Shown piece after piece: positions 33,873 through 44,645 of a stretch of 64,000 bases of DNA. The stretch lies in the NCBI GenBank assembly GCA_021029095.1, contig JAJOHG010000011.1, forward strand, positions 62,001 through 126,000, written 5' to 3'. A program made the position numbers and the translations under genes. Position 1 is the stretch's first letter; each line of letters opens with the position of its first letter. This stretch comes from Phellopilus nigrolimitatus. Taxonomy: Eukaryota > Basidiomycota > Agaricomycetes > Hymenochaetales > Hymenochaetaceae. A model generated the notes under the pieces. It had not been told where the DNA came from and ran no database searches. It saw nothing but the letters and a program-made list of their open reading frames with translations.

Positions 33873-35434
33873 CTAATAGGTAGGGCACGTGAAATCAAGA
33901 CTGCGGCTTTCTTCGAGGTAATCGATGACTCCTGCGTAGGAGTTCAGGGTGTTAAGGTTGACGCGATCGTTGCGCGACAGTTGAGATTCGAGCATATATG
34001 CCCTGTAAAACATCGACCGGTCTCCATGAGTCCATTGGCTTCAAAAGAAAGCAAGAAGAGACCGACAGATGCCGCTGGAAGAGCGGGAAAATGAGTCCGT
34101 AGTCTGTGGAAATGTGTACAAATTTCTAATTGACGAATGCAGGTGTCAGAATGTTTAAGTCGGGGGATTTCACAAAATCCAGACCTCTACAGCTTCCGGA
34201 GGGGTGACCTCGTATCCAGAGAACAGCGCCTATACCGAACGTATCTTTCCATGAGTTCTCTTTTTTGAGCTTATTCGACATCGTGACCTACAGGATTCGC
34301 CAGCAGCCCCCGCGCGCTCATCACACCGTTAGCCCGCGTTTCTTTCCTGATCGTCTTCACTTCAGCCATGCTCCATGCATCGCCGTTCGCGACCACCGGT
34401 ACAGCGCCCTTTGCAGCCGAAACGGCGAAGGCGATGGAGGAGAGCGAGACGGGTTGTGTGGACGCCTGACGCCGCGTCCGGCCGTGCACGGTTATGTGCG
34501 AAACGCCAGCGTGAATCGCTGGATGGCAAGAAATTCAGTCAAAAATGTTGCAAAAAAATAAGATACTGCCGAAATGTACCCGTCTGGATCAATTGATCAG
34601 TCATTCTAAGAATAAGGGTCATAAGCTGAGCTCGTTCAGCTGTTGCAAAAAAACAAAATCGATCATTCACTTTAAATCTTCGTCAACTCTGATTTTGATA
34701 GATATCGGGAACGACGAATCTACACGGTTCTTGGCCATGCGCACAATGTCAGAGATGACATCTGGATGGCGGAGGAGCCAGCAGCCGATCTGTTCTTTGT
34801 ATGCCCATCCTTGCGGACATCCTACCAACAATAACGTTAAGCTCTAACATCTTTCTTTGGAGTTCTCTTAGAATCTTACCGCAATTAAGATCCACACCAT
34901 CCACATAAGGCCGAATCAACTCAACCGCGTCGGCGAAGTGCCGTGCTTCACTCGCTGCAAATTGTGCGATGAGCGCACCGCGCACGCGTTCCTGCCCAGC
35001 CTTCTGCGCAGACAGCTCCGACGGTGCTTCGTCCAGCTGTGCCAAATTTGATGGTCGCCGTCTTTCTTCTAAGATGAAAGAGCCGCGCTCCAGAGAGGAC
35101 GTCGAGAAATCTGCTAGTCTCGCGTGTGCAGAGCGGGAGAACTCGGCGGCGAGGATCATGGGCGTGTGGGTGATGTGGCAGTCGTATAGAGACACTAGAT
35201 GTCTGAATGGCACTGTAGAGCATATTTGTGAGCAGAGATGCGCTACTGTGCTATACATGAACACTCAACGCTTGCTGTAGCGGACCATAGGAGCTGAGAC
35301 GAGAAAGAGAAAATATCAAACTTTGAACACGCACGAAGACCTTTGAAATTTGCGAACACACCTGCGACATTGATTCCATCGAATCGCTCGAGCATCTCAT
35401 GCGGTGGAATGATAGAGACATCTTCCTTAGACAT
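33873..35434 (-). CDS. DUS4: tRNA dihydrouridine synthase, Dus4 type
   Basis: FMN- and NADPH-dependent enzyme reducing uridines of the tRNA D-loop (positions 20a/20b for Dus4). Nine minus-strand exons: 35434-35362, 35293-35270, 35212-34880, 34821-34671, 34605-34580, 34518-34292, 34229-34185, 34125-34067, 34002-33873; 355 aa, normal length. Motifs: FMN-binding APMVRYSKLPFR, THTPMILAAEFSRS, ALIAQFAASEA, PYVDGVDLNCGCPQGWA with the catalytic Cys, ISIKIRVDED with the FMN-contact Lys, HITVHGRTRRQ, VVANGD and GVMSARGLLANPALF. The C-terminal helix has FPLFQRHLAYMLES. An acidic insert lies between ADFSTS and ALIAQ. Exons of 24 and 26 nt are present. It shares a 223-bp divergent promoter with the membrane protein at 35658. 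Identity secure; Dus4 over other Dus types is by motif similarity. Confidence 0.92.
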
Positions 35435-35657
35435 TTTCTATACAGTAATGTGAAATGAGATGACTTCCAGTGACCTTCAGTTAGAAAAACAGCAGACGCC
35501 GGGGTTTGCCGAGTTCGGCATCAGCGGATCAGATCGAAGAATGTCGCCTAACAGCGCCTAACCCGCCGCTCCCCAGAGGCGGTGAACGGCGAGGCACCCT
35601 CAGCGCTCGCCCTGTTCTCTACCACAACCTCCACGACGTCCACGACGAGCCCCGGTC
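35435..35657. promoter_or_regulatory. Bidirectional promoter, DUS4 / membrane protein
   Basis: The 223 bp between the ATG of the Dus4-like gene (minus, 35434) and the ATG of the membrane protein (plus, 35658) must hold both promoters. No canonical TATA box was identified. Confidence 0.55.
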
Positions 35658-36425
35658 ATGTCCAACGGCGCGAGATACGACAAAGCTCTTCTCGACAATG
35701 CCCCGGAGGTCACGTCGCAACAGCGGCAGGTGTGTAGCTAATGGACGCCTCCATCAGGACAGTTACTGATACCTAACGTTCTCCTTTGATAACAGCGATT
35801 CTATGATGCGGACCTCCTCTACGACGACGCCAACCAGCAGCATGGCGCACGCAACCCGAACGGCACGCCTGCGCCCGGTGTCGGCGCAACCGCGGTAGCG
35901 CGCTCGAATACACTCGGGCGGCCGAACGCAGACGTCGAAACCGGCCGCACGAAGGAGTACGCGCCGCTCCCCCCGCCCTCGGTGCGCGCGCGGCCATGGT
36001 ACAAGTCGCGCGTGGGCATCCTCGCGATCATTGTGCTGGTGCTCGTCGTGATCGGTGCCGTCGTCGGCGGGGCGGTGGGCGGCACGCAGGCGAACAAGAA
36101 CAAGAACGGCAACAAGGGCGTCGTGCAGACCACGTTCACGGCACCACAGTCCACGGCGTCTTCGTCTTCGTCTCCGCCTCAAAGCGGCGGGCAAGGGGCG
36201 GGCATTTCTGGGTCGAGTGGCCAAGGGTCGGTCGCTACGGACTCGCAGTCGGTGACGGGTTCAGCGCCTACGTCATCGGCGGCGACGACGGCAGCGGCAA
36301 CGACAACGGCGACAACGGCGACAACGAGTACGGGGCAGGCGGGGGTGGGGCAAAATGGTGCCGAAAATTTGTTCTCGGGCGTCGCGAAGCGAAATCCATG
36401 GAGAAGAGTTGCCATCGTCGATTGA
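35658..36425 (+). CDS. Single-pass membrane protein, function unknown
   Basis: Exons 35658-35729 and 35796-36425 encode 233 aa. The N-terminal ~85 residues (RYDKALLDNAPEV, RFYDADLLYDD) are polar. One strong transmembrane helix follows, GILAIIVLVLVVIGAVVGGAVGG, preceded by RPWYKSR, so the short N-side is probably cytosolic by the positive-inside rule. After it come a Lys/Asn segment and a long Ser/Thr/Ala-rich tail likely to be O-glycosylated outside the cell. There is no signal peptide, so the helix probably acts as signal anchor. This layout (SKG6-like) recurs in fungal wall-associated proteins, but no specific family is recognised. Confidence 0.8.
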
Positions 36426-36957
36426 ATCGAGTAGCACATGCTCTCGTACTTACTGCGAACTGATACACTGGGAGGAGTTGTGGGATGTTCATGAGGGAAT
36501 GTATTGTGACCTACATATGTAATGGGACTGCTAATCTTGTGTTGCGTATGTACTTCGAAAGTCGTCTTGCTTATGCGGATTCTAATTATTTTATTCTCGT
36601 TCCCTCGAGATGCAGATAAATATGAGTTTTCCTATTATCAGGCTAGGTGATGACGATATTTGAAATTGAACAGATCTACTGTAATGTTATAATTCCTGAA
36701 ACCGATCGAAAGATGCCACAAGATGCAAAGGAGAAAATATGCAGAACACATCGTCATGTTACAAAACGCGTATCTCTGCAAGGTATTTTTAATTATTGTT
36801 TATGCAGGTTAAAATAATCATGAATTATTCGTTCATCTTCCACCTCATCCCATCCCCCTGCCACCTGAAGGCGTCTTATGGGTTGTACATCTCCGAACGT
36901 CAAGCTTCATGGTACCTTCGCTGGTTCCGGGTTTGTGTCGTACTTGTGAGTCTAGTT
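36426..36957. other. Convergent 3' flanks, no gene
   Basis: AT-rich 3' flanks of the membrane protein gene (plus) and the low-complexity protein gene (minus). I looked for small CaaX-ended frames on both strands and found none. Confidence 0.45.
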
Positions 36958-38991
36958 TCATGCATCAGTCTGCCCGTGCGTTCTGTTTCGTTTCGGACTC
37001 CACAGGTTTGCGACCTTGAAGTTCCGGAGCTCGGACGTCACGCTCGCCCTCGTCCTCACTGGCGAAGATTCGTAGCCTCTATTTGGTACATGTAGTGGGG
37101 GAGACGAGGGAGAGGCAGGTGCGGTAGCGGCTTTCTTCCCGCCGTTAGACCGCCCGAACTGCATGGAGAGCCGACGCATGAAGCTGAAGCGCGTTTTTTC
37201 GGGAGAAGTGGGTTGCACAGACTCCGCATTACGACCAGACTCAAACTCTGCTTGCGTTCTCTCTTGCGGCCGGATGGTGTCTAGAGAGAGCAGAGCCGAT
37301 GTAGAGGAAAACCTCGGAAGGGGACGCGGTGTAGTCGAGCGACCCCTCCCACTGCGAACTCTCTTCTTGCGATCTCTTCTTTCACGACCTCTCCCCTCGC
37401 GACTCCTCTCCTCGCGACCTCGACCTTTCCTCTTGCCATGACGGGACCTAGCAACATTGCGAGCAGCTGAGGGGAAGACGGACTCGTGCGGAGTGGTTCC
37501 TGCAGTTTGCTCGTCGCACGGTTCGACGATGTCAGAAAGCGAAGCGCGGCGCATATGGCGCGTCTGCTCCCTGCCGGCCCTATTGAAGCTCGCAATGCGC
37601 TTTCGCGTCGCTCCCAGAAAACGGTGAAGCTTTGACGGTGAGCGTAAGGGAAGAGGCGCGGTAGTGGGGAAATACCCACGATGTCCGTCAGAGGGTTCCG
37701 AGGCCGTAGAGCGCGACTTTGATCTAGGCGATAAAAGAGACGCAGAGGAATGTGCGGGAGAAGGAGCGATTTCATATCTCGGGTAAGAGCTAGGTATCGA
37801 AGCAGGCGCAGAGGAATGCACAGGAAAAGGGGAAATGTCGTGTTCGGAGTCAGAGCGTATGAAGTTCGGAGACAAGTACATCGCGGAAGAGGTGCGCGAG
37901 TCCAAAGTCAGCCCGAGGGACACAGACGACAAATTCGCAACCGCACGCATCGGTGTGCCGTACTCTCCCTGCTCAGACAGCGCATCATCGAACACAGCGT
38001 GCTCTCCATCGTTCCTGAATGGGTACTCGTCGCAGTCTCCATACTCATCACAAGTCTCATACCCTGCGTCGTGCTCTTCGTCGGAATCCGGCCCTTCTTG
38101 CGTTGCATCTGCACTTGAAAGCGTCCGCACGAAGTGTCGGCGATGGCCACATGTACATTCCGAGTTAATCAGAGGACTCGTATGCGTAATTTTCTGCTGG
38201 GCGTCGCTGGAATTGGAAAAGGAAGCCGGAAATGGCCCGATAAACGAGTCTTCAAAGGCCATTTCGACAGGTCCTGCCACATACTGCGTGCCACCGATCT
38301 CCGGCCACTGTTCCGCGTTCGAGACTGCATCGCCTTTGTCCTTTTCGGAGACCCCGACCACTGTAAAGAAAGAGTGCACTTCGTCGGCGTCTTCTTTTGC
38401 AACGTCATATCGCAGTTCATCGATGCTGTCGTGCGCATTGGCCTCAGAGCGTGATTTCCAGAAGGTTGGGCTTTGGAGCGGTTTGTGCGGTCTGGCGAGG
38501 CACAGTATCGTTGAGAGACCGCCTGAGGAAGTCACCATCTCGAGTAAGGGACTGAGAGCAGGATGGTCCTTCGCCTCTGGATTCAAACGCACATAATGCG
38601 CGAATGGGGGGAAGTATGTCGCAGGAGGAAGATGAGGAAGTGAGAAGGAAGTGAAAGCGAAAGGTTGTCTAGGAAACAAATTATCAATATAAGCATGCGA
38701 ACTGGTGGTGTTCTGTGGCGAGGGCCGCGAGGATCGAGCCGACAGCGCTGAAATATGGAAGCGAGGTGTTTCTTTTGGCTTTGCGGATATGTTTTCCCCA
38801 TTTCTTACCTGAACGACCACATCGTTCTTCAGGAGTCTATCATCCCAGTGTGAGTATGGTTTTCTTTTTAGACGTCGCCAAGTTGATGAAGATGAAAAGC
38901 TGGAGACGGGATGACCATGTTTATCTTGTAGTCGTATAACTCTACGATTATGCTGTTCGTCTGCTTCAGAGGTTTTCCTGTGGGCTGCCAT
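36958..38991 (-). CDS. Large low-complexity protein, family not recognised
   Basis: A minus-strand frame stays open for more than 2 kb. The preferred start ATG at 38991 gives 677 aa; the frame is open to 39195, so 39195 or an intermediate Met is possible. The N-terminal third has an ordered-looking part (FPPFAHYVRLNPEAKDHPAL, SPLLEMVTSSGGLSTI), the middle is acidic (SDEEHDAGYETCDEYGDCDE), and the C-terminal third is Ser/Arg-rich with an R/K/G/E run (GRGREERSREGRGRERRDR). No catalytic domain, signal peptide or membrane segment. An intron-like GTAAGA...TTTCAG stretch (61 nt, about 38811-38750) occurs near the N-terminus, but splicing it would break the frame, so I leave it in. Confidence 0.7.
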   Translation of the reverse strand: MAAHRKTSEADEQHNRRVIRLQDKHGHPVSSFSSSSTWRRLKRKPYSHWDDRLLKNDVVVQVRNGENISAKPKETPRFHISALSARSSRPSPQNTTSSHAYIDNLFPRQPFAFTSFSLPHLPPATYFPPFAHYVRLNPEAKDHPALSPLLEMVTSSGGLSTILCLARPHKPLQSPTFWKSRSEANAHDSIDELRYDVAKEDADEVHSFFTVVGVSEKDKGDAVSNAEQWPEIGGTQYVAGPVEMAFEDSFIGPFPASFSNSSDAQQKITHTSPLINSECTCGHRRHFVRTLSSADATQEGPDSDEEHDAGYETCDEYGDCDEYPFRNDGEHAVFDDALSEQGEYGTPMRAVANLSSVSLGLTLDSRTSSAMYLSPNFIRSDSEHDISPFPVHSSAPASIPSSYPRYEIAPSPAHSSASLLSPRSKSRSTASEPSDGHRGYFPTTAPLPLRSPSKLHRFLGATRKRIASFNRAGREQTRHMRRASLSDIVEPCDEQTAGTTPHESVFPSAARNVARSRHGKRKGRGREERSREGRGRERRDRKKRVRSGRGRSTTPRPLPRFSSTSALLSLDTIRPQERTQAEFESGRNAESVQPTSPEKTRFSFMRRLSMQFGRSNGGKKAATAPASPSSPPLHVPNRGYESSPVRTRASVTSELRNFKVANLWSPKRNRTHGQTDA

Positions 38992-39195
38992 CGAAGCTTG
39001 CAATTTCTGAAATCCTCCGCTTAATAGTTCGGTACCTTCGAGATGTATAGGCATTCCTGAGATCCCAAAGAGACAAAAGCAAACTGCGTACGTCGAGCTG
39101 TTTTTCTTTTCTCTCAACCTTCCGAGAAATACGCAATATGCAAAGTTAAAGACACGATAAGTTTGCGAGTAACCAGGCCTGAAAGGTGGACGCAT

Positions 39196-41453
39196 AATGG
39201 AGTCCTTTGTATCTCTTCATACCCTGCAAAGGACAGTGCTTTGACGTGTACTCGGTTGAGGCGAAATCCCCCTTTAACAGTCATGTTGATGGAGTAGGCC
39301 ACATTTGTGTGGCCAGAAGACGATGCGAGCAAAGTGTACGTGTACTTAGGCGAGGCTGCCCAATGTGCCTAAGAAGGGGTGTCCTGGCTCATGAGGTGCT
39401 CTCGCGCTCTTTTTTTCTTCTGCCTATTTTCTTAGAGAGTTCAAGAGACCATCCAATGTAGTTAAAACAGAGAAAGCAGAAGAGACTATTGGATCTAAGG
39501 TGGTCAGAAGTTATGTGGCAAATTTGCGTAAATGTGTGATTAGGTAAGATGTTGAGGCTCATCGACGATCATTATGTAACAAAGGCTGCCTGCCTCTTCG
39601 TTCACAAAGGACTCTCATAGCTGGCTTGTCTCGTCCCCATTCCATGCACTCAGAAATACTAATAGCTACAGACTGCAATCACACTGGCCTGACCTTTCAC
39701 TATACTGTCTACACTGTCTATACTGTCAGCTGTCTTCCATATCCTAGCACTGCGCCTATACGACATATCCGAATCAACGACGCGACTGTAGCTGACGACG
39801 GTTATAAAGCTCCATCTATCATTCCAGGCTGCTTACTTCATGACGCAGGGAGCAGCCCACCTGCGGCAAAATATGATAATGTCAAAGGACGTGAGGTGGA
39901 TGTCAATGTCGAAAGATGTGAGGAGTGATGGTCGTAAGGTATCTTTTTCTACGCACTCTGCGAATACTGACGGCGTTGCGGGTGAAATATTGCCTGGCAC
40001 TCGATGAGAGAATGCAAGTTATATCTGCTTTCGATAGCCTCTAGTGATTTGTCAAACACTCGAGTTACTTGTGTTCGCAGCTTCAGACCTCGAATTTACT
40101 GTGTCGTCTTGGTGTACGTCGCACTTTTCTGATTGGGCAGAGCTCGATATCCGGTGCCCAGTTTTGCCTGCCATCTACAAGATATATTCTAGCGACCAAA
40201 TCTGTTCCTCAGGTAGGGGGGCAGTACCGCCCCGTGTTCGCCCCGTGTTCGCCCCGCCCCGTGTCATAGCTTCAGGTCGTTCCGTGGACCCACATGTGCA
40301 AATACTGTCGGCGTCTCCGATGTGCTCTGATATTTAATCGATGCTTTTTACCGAGGGTTTATGATTAATTGCTTGCTGATAGGGGCAGAATCGTGGATTT
40401 CCATCATAGATTTTCAGATGGTGCATCCGTCCGTGTCTCAGAATGACGGTGCGGTGCGCCACGATGGCTTAGATTGAGCGAGGCTTCGAAAAGGGTGGTT
40501 ATTGGTGGAATTACTATGCGGTACGTCTCAGATTCATCTTAAGTCGGCGCAATATGCGCTGCATACGTTTTTAGCAAAGATTTACTGACGTTTTCCCCTG
40601 CTTATCGTTACAGTAATAGTGAAGCCAGTTAGTATGTGTTACCATAACCCCCAGTTTTATTGCTTATGGTATAAGTCATAAGGCGTGATTTACGCTTGGC
40701 TTTGTCATTGGCTTGATTCTGTGCTGTGCTGCATTTTTTTCGTCGCTTCTTCAAGTGTTGTGCCGGTGCGTGCTCGAATCAGCAACCTCGTTGTACTCTG
40801 CGCGACTACCAGGGCCCGTGTTATCATGCAGTCTGCGTATGGTCGTGCAAGCTTAGCGCTTTGTTGAAGTGCTATTCCGCGCATACATTTGTTCTCTTTG
40901 AGGTATTATGAAGGAGTGTGAAGGTCTTTGCCATGCCGAAGCGATTCAACATGATCTGCTAATGGTCTACCAACGTTCCAGGTTCTGTCTGGCGATAAAC
41001 TCTAATCGACGTGTCTAGTTATCGTGCTACTTTTCTGCCCGTCTGTTTCTACGCTTGCCAATGCTCCTATGGCTTGGGCGCGTTTTTTCTTCGATAGCAC
41101 AACGTTACGTTATCCGGATGCTTGAACGACGTTGTCTATCTAGTTCCTGCACGAGTTGGTCTTCCTGTCTGATGGGCATTTCTCGCTAGCCTTGGCGACT
41201 TTGTATTGGCACAAGGCTCGGAACGTGTCTCCGATCTCCCGCAACAGGCACAGCCGCAGGACTGATGACGGATGCCGCACTTCCCCATTTCCGAAGGCAT
41301 GGCTGGACAAGGTTGAAAGGCGTCCCCCGAGCAGGATTTCAAGGCATCTTTGCTCAGGTCCGTATCGTTCTTCTCCTTCTCCCTTGTTTTCATTTCATAT
41401 TCACTCAAATACTAGTTATATTCGCGCTCGAGGGACGGGATCACAAGACTAGA
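39196..41453. other. Intergenic, no recognised gene (2.3 kb)
   Basis: Upstream flank of the receptor region. Contains two tiny tandem repeats (TACTGTCTACACTGTC-like at 39701-39735, CGCCCCGTGTT-like at 40231-40267). No domain-bearing frame. No convincing CaaX frame was seen apart from the candidate at 41454-41606. Confidence 0.45.
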
Positions 41454-41606
41454 CTATTGGAAGACGCAGGGGAGGAATAAGAAGGTCTTCGTAGAACTTC
41501 GTTTTCGCAAACTACACTCCGACGTCGTGTTTATAGCGTGCGACAGACCGCTTTCAACCTCATCGAACCCTGTAACGCCACACGGATTACCATAATGGGT
41601 AGCCAT
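41454..41606 (-). CDS. Candidate pheromone-precursor-like small ORF (CVFQ C-terminus)
   Basis: A 50-codon minus-strand frame from ATG 41606 to TAG 41454, ending in CVFQ, a farnesylation-type CaaX box (aliphatic/aromatic middle, X = Gln). Basidiomycete mating pheromone precursors are typically 40-80 aa, end in CaaX and sit beside STE3 receptors; this one lies 284 bp upstream of receptor A on the opposite strand. A basic RKR stands 11 residues before the Cys and might be a processing site, though basidiomycete precursors more often use other charged pairs. Against it: X is usually Ala in this group, the N-terminus has two extra cysteines, and chance occurrence is not negligible. Treat as a hypothesis. 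Confidence 0.3.
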   Translation of the reverse strand: MATHYGNPCGVTGFDEVESGLSHAINTTSECSLRKRSSTKTFLFLPCVFQ

Positions 41607-41889
41607 TCTACACGTGTCCTTCTTTAACGGGAGTTGTACTTGATACGAACTAGGCAACTGCTCACGGTCACAGTTGTGCGTTGTTGATTGGCGGCTAGCA
41701 AGACCCTCAATCTTTTTCGGGATGGTTGTTTGTACTGCATTCGGTCAAGATGCTCATGGCAGTTGAACTCAACTTTTCCTTCAAATATGACATGGTTCTC
41801 TACCGATCGCCGCATCGTCAACTCCTTTTCCTCCTCACCCAACATTCCGAACCTGCTACCGTCCCGCGATCATCCATAATACACCCGCG

Positions 41890-43351
41890 ATGACGATGGA
41901 CCCAACCTACCCACTCTACTCAATTTGTGCCTTCGTTTCGTTCGTCATCGTCTTGATCCCGCTCCCTTGGCACCTGCAGGCATGGAATGTCGGGACGTGC
42001 TCATACATGATCTGGACGGCGATTGCTTGTCTCAACCAGTTCGTAAACTCGATCGTCTGGAAGGACAATGCTATAAACTGGGCCCCGGTGTGGTGCGACA
42101 TATGTAAGTCCTCACGAGTGCATGCGTGGCTTTAACTAATCCAATTTTTCTAAGCCTCGCGAATAATCATTGCGACTTCCGTCGCGATTCCGGCAGCCTC
42201 CCTCTCCATCACTCGCCGCTTGTACAAAATCTCCCGTGTTCAAGCTGTCGTGGCAAGCCAAAAAGAGGTAATACAATTTCGTTTTCTCCTTGCTCAACAT
42301 ACAGTTGCTGACTTGAATTATCCGCAGAGGCGACGTGAGATGGCCATTGATTTGTCGTTAGTCGTCGGCCTACCTGTCCTCGTCATGATTTTGTGTATGT
42401 CAACTGTCGATCACGACGCTAGACACGTGCTGATAGTGTTACGTAGATTTTTTCGTCCAAGGTCATCGCTTTGACATCTTTGAGGAGATGGGTTGCTTCC
42501 CAGTCACTTTAAACACTCCGCCGTCGTATTTCCTCGTCTGGATGTGGCCTCTCTTACTCGGATTAATCTCGATGGTCTACTGCGTGCTTACGGTCTCAAC
42601 GTTCCTTAAGCGCCGAAGGGAGATGAGCCAATTCCTCAGCAGCAACTCTCAGATCACCTTCTCCCGTTACTTCCGCCTTATGGTTCTCGCGATGATGGAC
42701 ACTTTCTTGACCGTTCCGCTGGCATCCTTCGCCATTTGGCTAAACGCGGTCGAGTCGACCATCTCACCGTGGCACGGCCTCGCGGACGCACACTTTGATT
42801 TCAGCGCGGTTGACCAAATCCCCGCTGTCTTGTGGCGCTTGAGCAAGTGGACCGTACTCTCATTCTATCTCGACCGTTGGTTCATCATTTTTTGCGCGGC
42901 CGTGTTCTTCGCGTTCTTCGGCTTCGCAGAGGAAAGTCGCAAGAACTATTACAAAATATACTGGACTATCGCGAAACGTTTCGGCTACTATCCGGCATCG
43001 AGGAGCCACACGCACACGAGTTTGTCCGCGTGTCGCACTCCGAGACTCCCTACTATGTCCAGCTCGCGCGGGATCGATATTACCAAGAAGGGAACACATG
43101 AGAAGCGAGGCTCGTTCATTTCATCTGTCGACGGGTTGTCAACGTCATTCACCGTTGACACGATCTATGGCGAGCACAAATTGGCTTCGTCGGAGGACAT
43201 CTCGCTATCGCCAGTCGACGTTGTGTTCAAGGATGACGATGACCTCGCTGCGCGTCGGCACAGTACGTTACCCGTTCTTCCGATGATATCAGTCGAGAAG
43301 CCTTTGCCAACGCGACCGCCCCGCCCCGCCTCGCTCGGCGACATGGTGTAA
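41890..43351 (+). CDS. STE3: STE3-type pheromone receptor A
   Basis: Seven-transmembrane G-protein-coupled receptor of the fungal STE3 family, which binds farnesylated pheromones at the plasma membrane and signals through a G protein to the mating MAPK cascade. Exons 41890-42103, 42155-42267, 42328-42394 and 42447-43351 encode 432 aa. Family blocks: YSICAFVSFVIVLIPLPWHLQAWN (TM1), WCDI followed by SRIIIATSVAIPAASLSITRRLYKIS (TM3), FVQGHRFDIFEEMGC, and TM5-TM7 up to the DRWFIIFCAAVFFAFFGFAEES region. The cytosolic tail of ~130 residues is Ser/Thr/Pro-rich. Intron positions after the WCDI codons match typical STE3 genes. Whether it is a mating-type-specific or a non-mating STE3-like receptor cannot be decided from one allele. 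Confidence 0.95.
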
Positions 43352-44645
43352 TTGATCAACTTTGTTTATCTACGCCCTCTTTTCTTTCTTCTTTACTTCG
43401 CCACTTACACACCCATTTGCCCCATTCTATATTCATTGTTACTATATTCAGGGAAGGATTTTTTTCGGATTTTTATTTGTCATTATCAGCGCCTCCGTCT
43501 CACATCTCGCTCCCCTCCTACACTGTATTACTAGGATCCGTGTCTCTGCTTTGCTTGCTCTGTTGTCTTTTGTTCAATCGCGATACGTACATGGATGTAG
43601 CCTTCTGTAGCGTTTCTTGTTGTCCGTCTCTTGTGGTTTACAAATCGAATAGAAGGGGGTTTTATCCCGGCTTACGACTCGATCGTATCTCAAGGCAAGA
43701 TCTGATAGCTGGGCGCCGAGACATTGCTGAGTTACCTTGGAGCATTGTATTCAATTCGACAACCGTTTCGAATTTGCCCCCGTCGTCGTCGCGAAGCCGA
43801 CCAGTTGATCTGCGTGCATAAACTTTTAGGTTGACAGTTTCTGTCGTCGATCGTCGAAGATGCGAGTCGGCTCACTAACGATGCCGTTTGCCATTATATA
43901 CGATGCCTCGCCGTCCTCGAAGGGCGGGCGGGCAGGCGGGAGTCTTAAGCAGTCGGCGAATGCTCGTACACCGGTTTGGATCCCCGATATGGAATAAGGG
44001 AGATGTATTGTTGCTCAGATGCGGGTTACGTATCCCACGTGCGGCAGCACTAAACAACCACTTTCTCACCTGATCCAGTACTTCAAGCAGTGGCTTGTAA
44101 GCACTATCCGCTTGGTTTTATAACTATCTTTAATCTACCTGTTTCAATGCTGTCTGCCAATATGTATACTTGCAGTGGAGGCAGCACGCTCATTAGTACT
44201 TGTACAGCCGCTCTCGTTTCACCTTCGGTATACTTATCTGAGATTTCTTGCGATCCCCATTTCAATACAAAATTAGATACACCATATGGGATCCGGTGTG
44301 TAAATGCGCTTATAATAACAGCTTAGACTTGGAACTCCGTTCTTGCGTGAAAATGGAACGATCATTTTTTCATCACGAAAAATGAAGGGATAGGAAGGTT
44401 CGCTCTCACGATATTGTCTTTTTGATCGGAGTTTCGATTGAGCAAGAGTGGCAATTCAGCCACAAACTTTCCATCCTTTGGCCACCGAGCCACTGCAAAC
44501 TCTTCACTCTCATACACCCATGCTATCAGGATAGTGTGGCTATTTACGCGTCAGATTCTGAAGCTTTAGAGCTCTTGTTCCGAGATTTCTGCGTGTTCAT
44601 CGTTCTTTCAACATTTCAGTGCCTTCCAGGCGCAGCTGCCTTGCC
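43352..44645. other. Spacer between the two receptor genes
   Basis: 1.3 kb without a recognised gene. I checked both strands for a Cys four codons before a stop. The only hit in a sizeable frame is a plus-strand frame ending CSLL (43362-43610), which I reject. No pheromone gene with a classical CaaX was found. Confidence 0.5.

Noticed and set aside
38750..38811. Intron-like GTAAGA...TTTCAG segment in the low-complexity protein gene
   Set aside because: Removing it shifts the frame into an early stop, while the unspliced frame stays open for more than 1.7 kb.
39391..39435. Plus-strand 14-codon frame ending CLFS
   Set aside because: Far too short for a pheromone precursor, and an in-frame stop lies just upstream of its ATG.
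39833..39847. Minus-strand end CVMK resembling a CaaX box
   Set aside because: The last residue is Lys, and no ATG precedes it in frame before a stop.
43362..43610. Plus-strand 82-codon frame ending CSLL right after receptor A, as a pheromone precursor
   Set aside because: The Leu-type CaaX suits geranylgeranylation, the frame is Phe-rich 3' UTR-like sequence starting 11 nt after the receptor stop, and it has no precursor-like layout.
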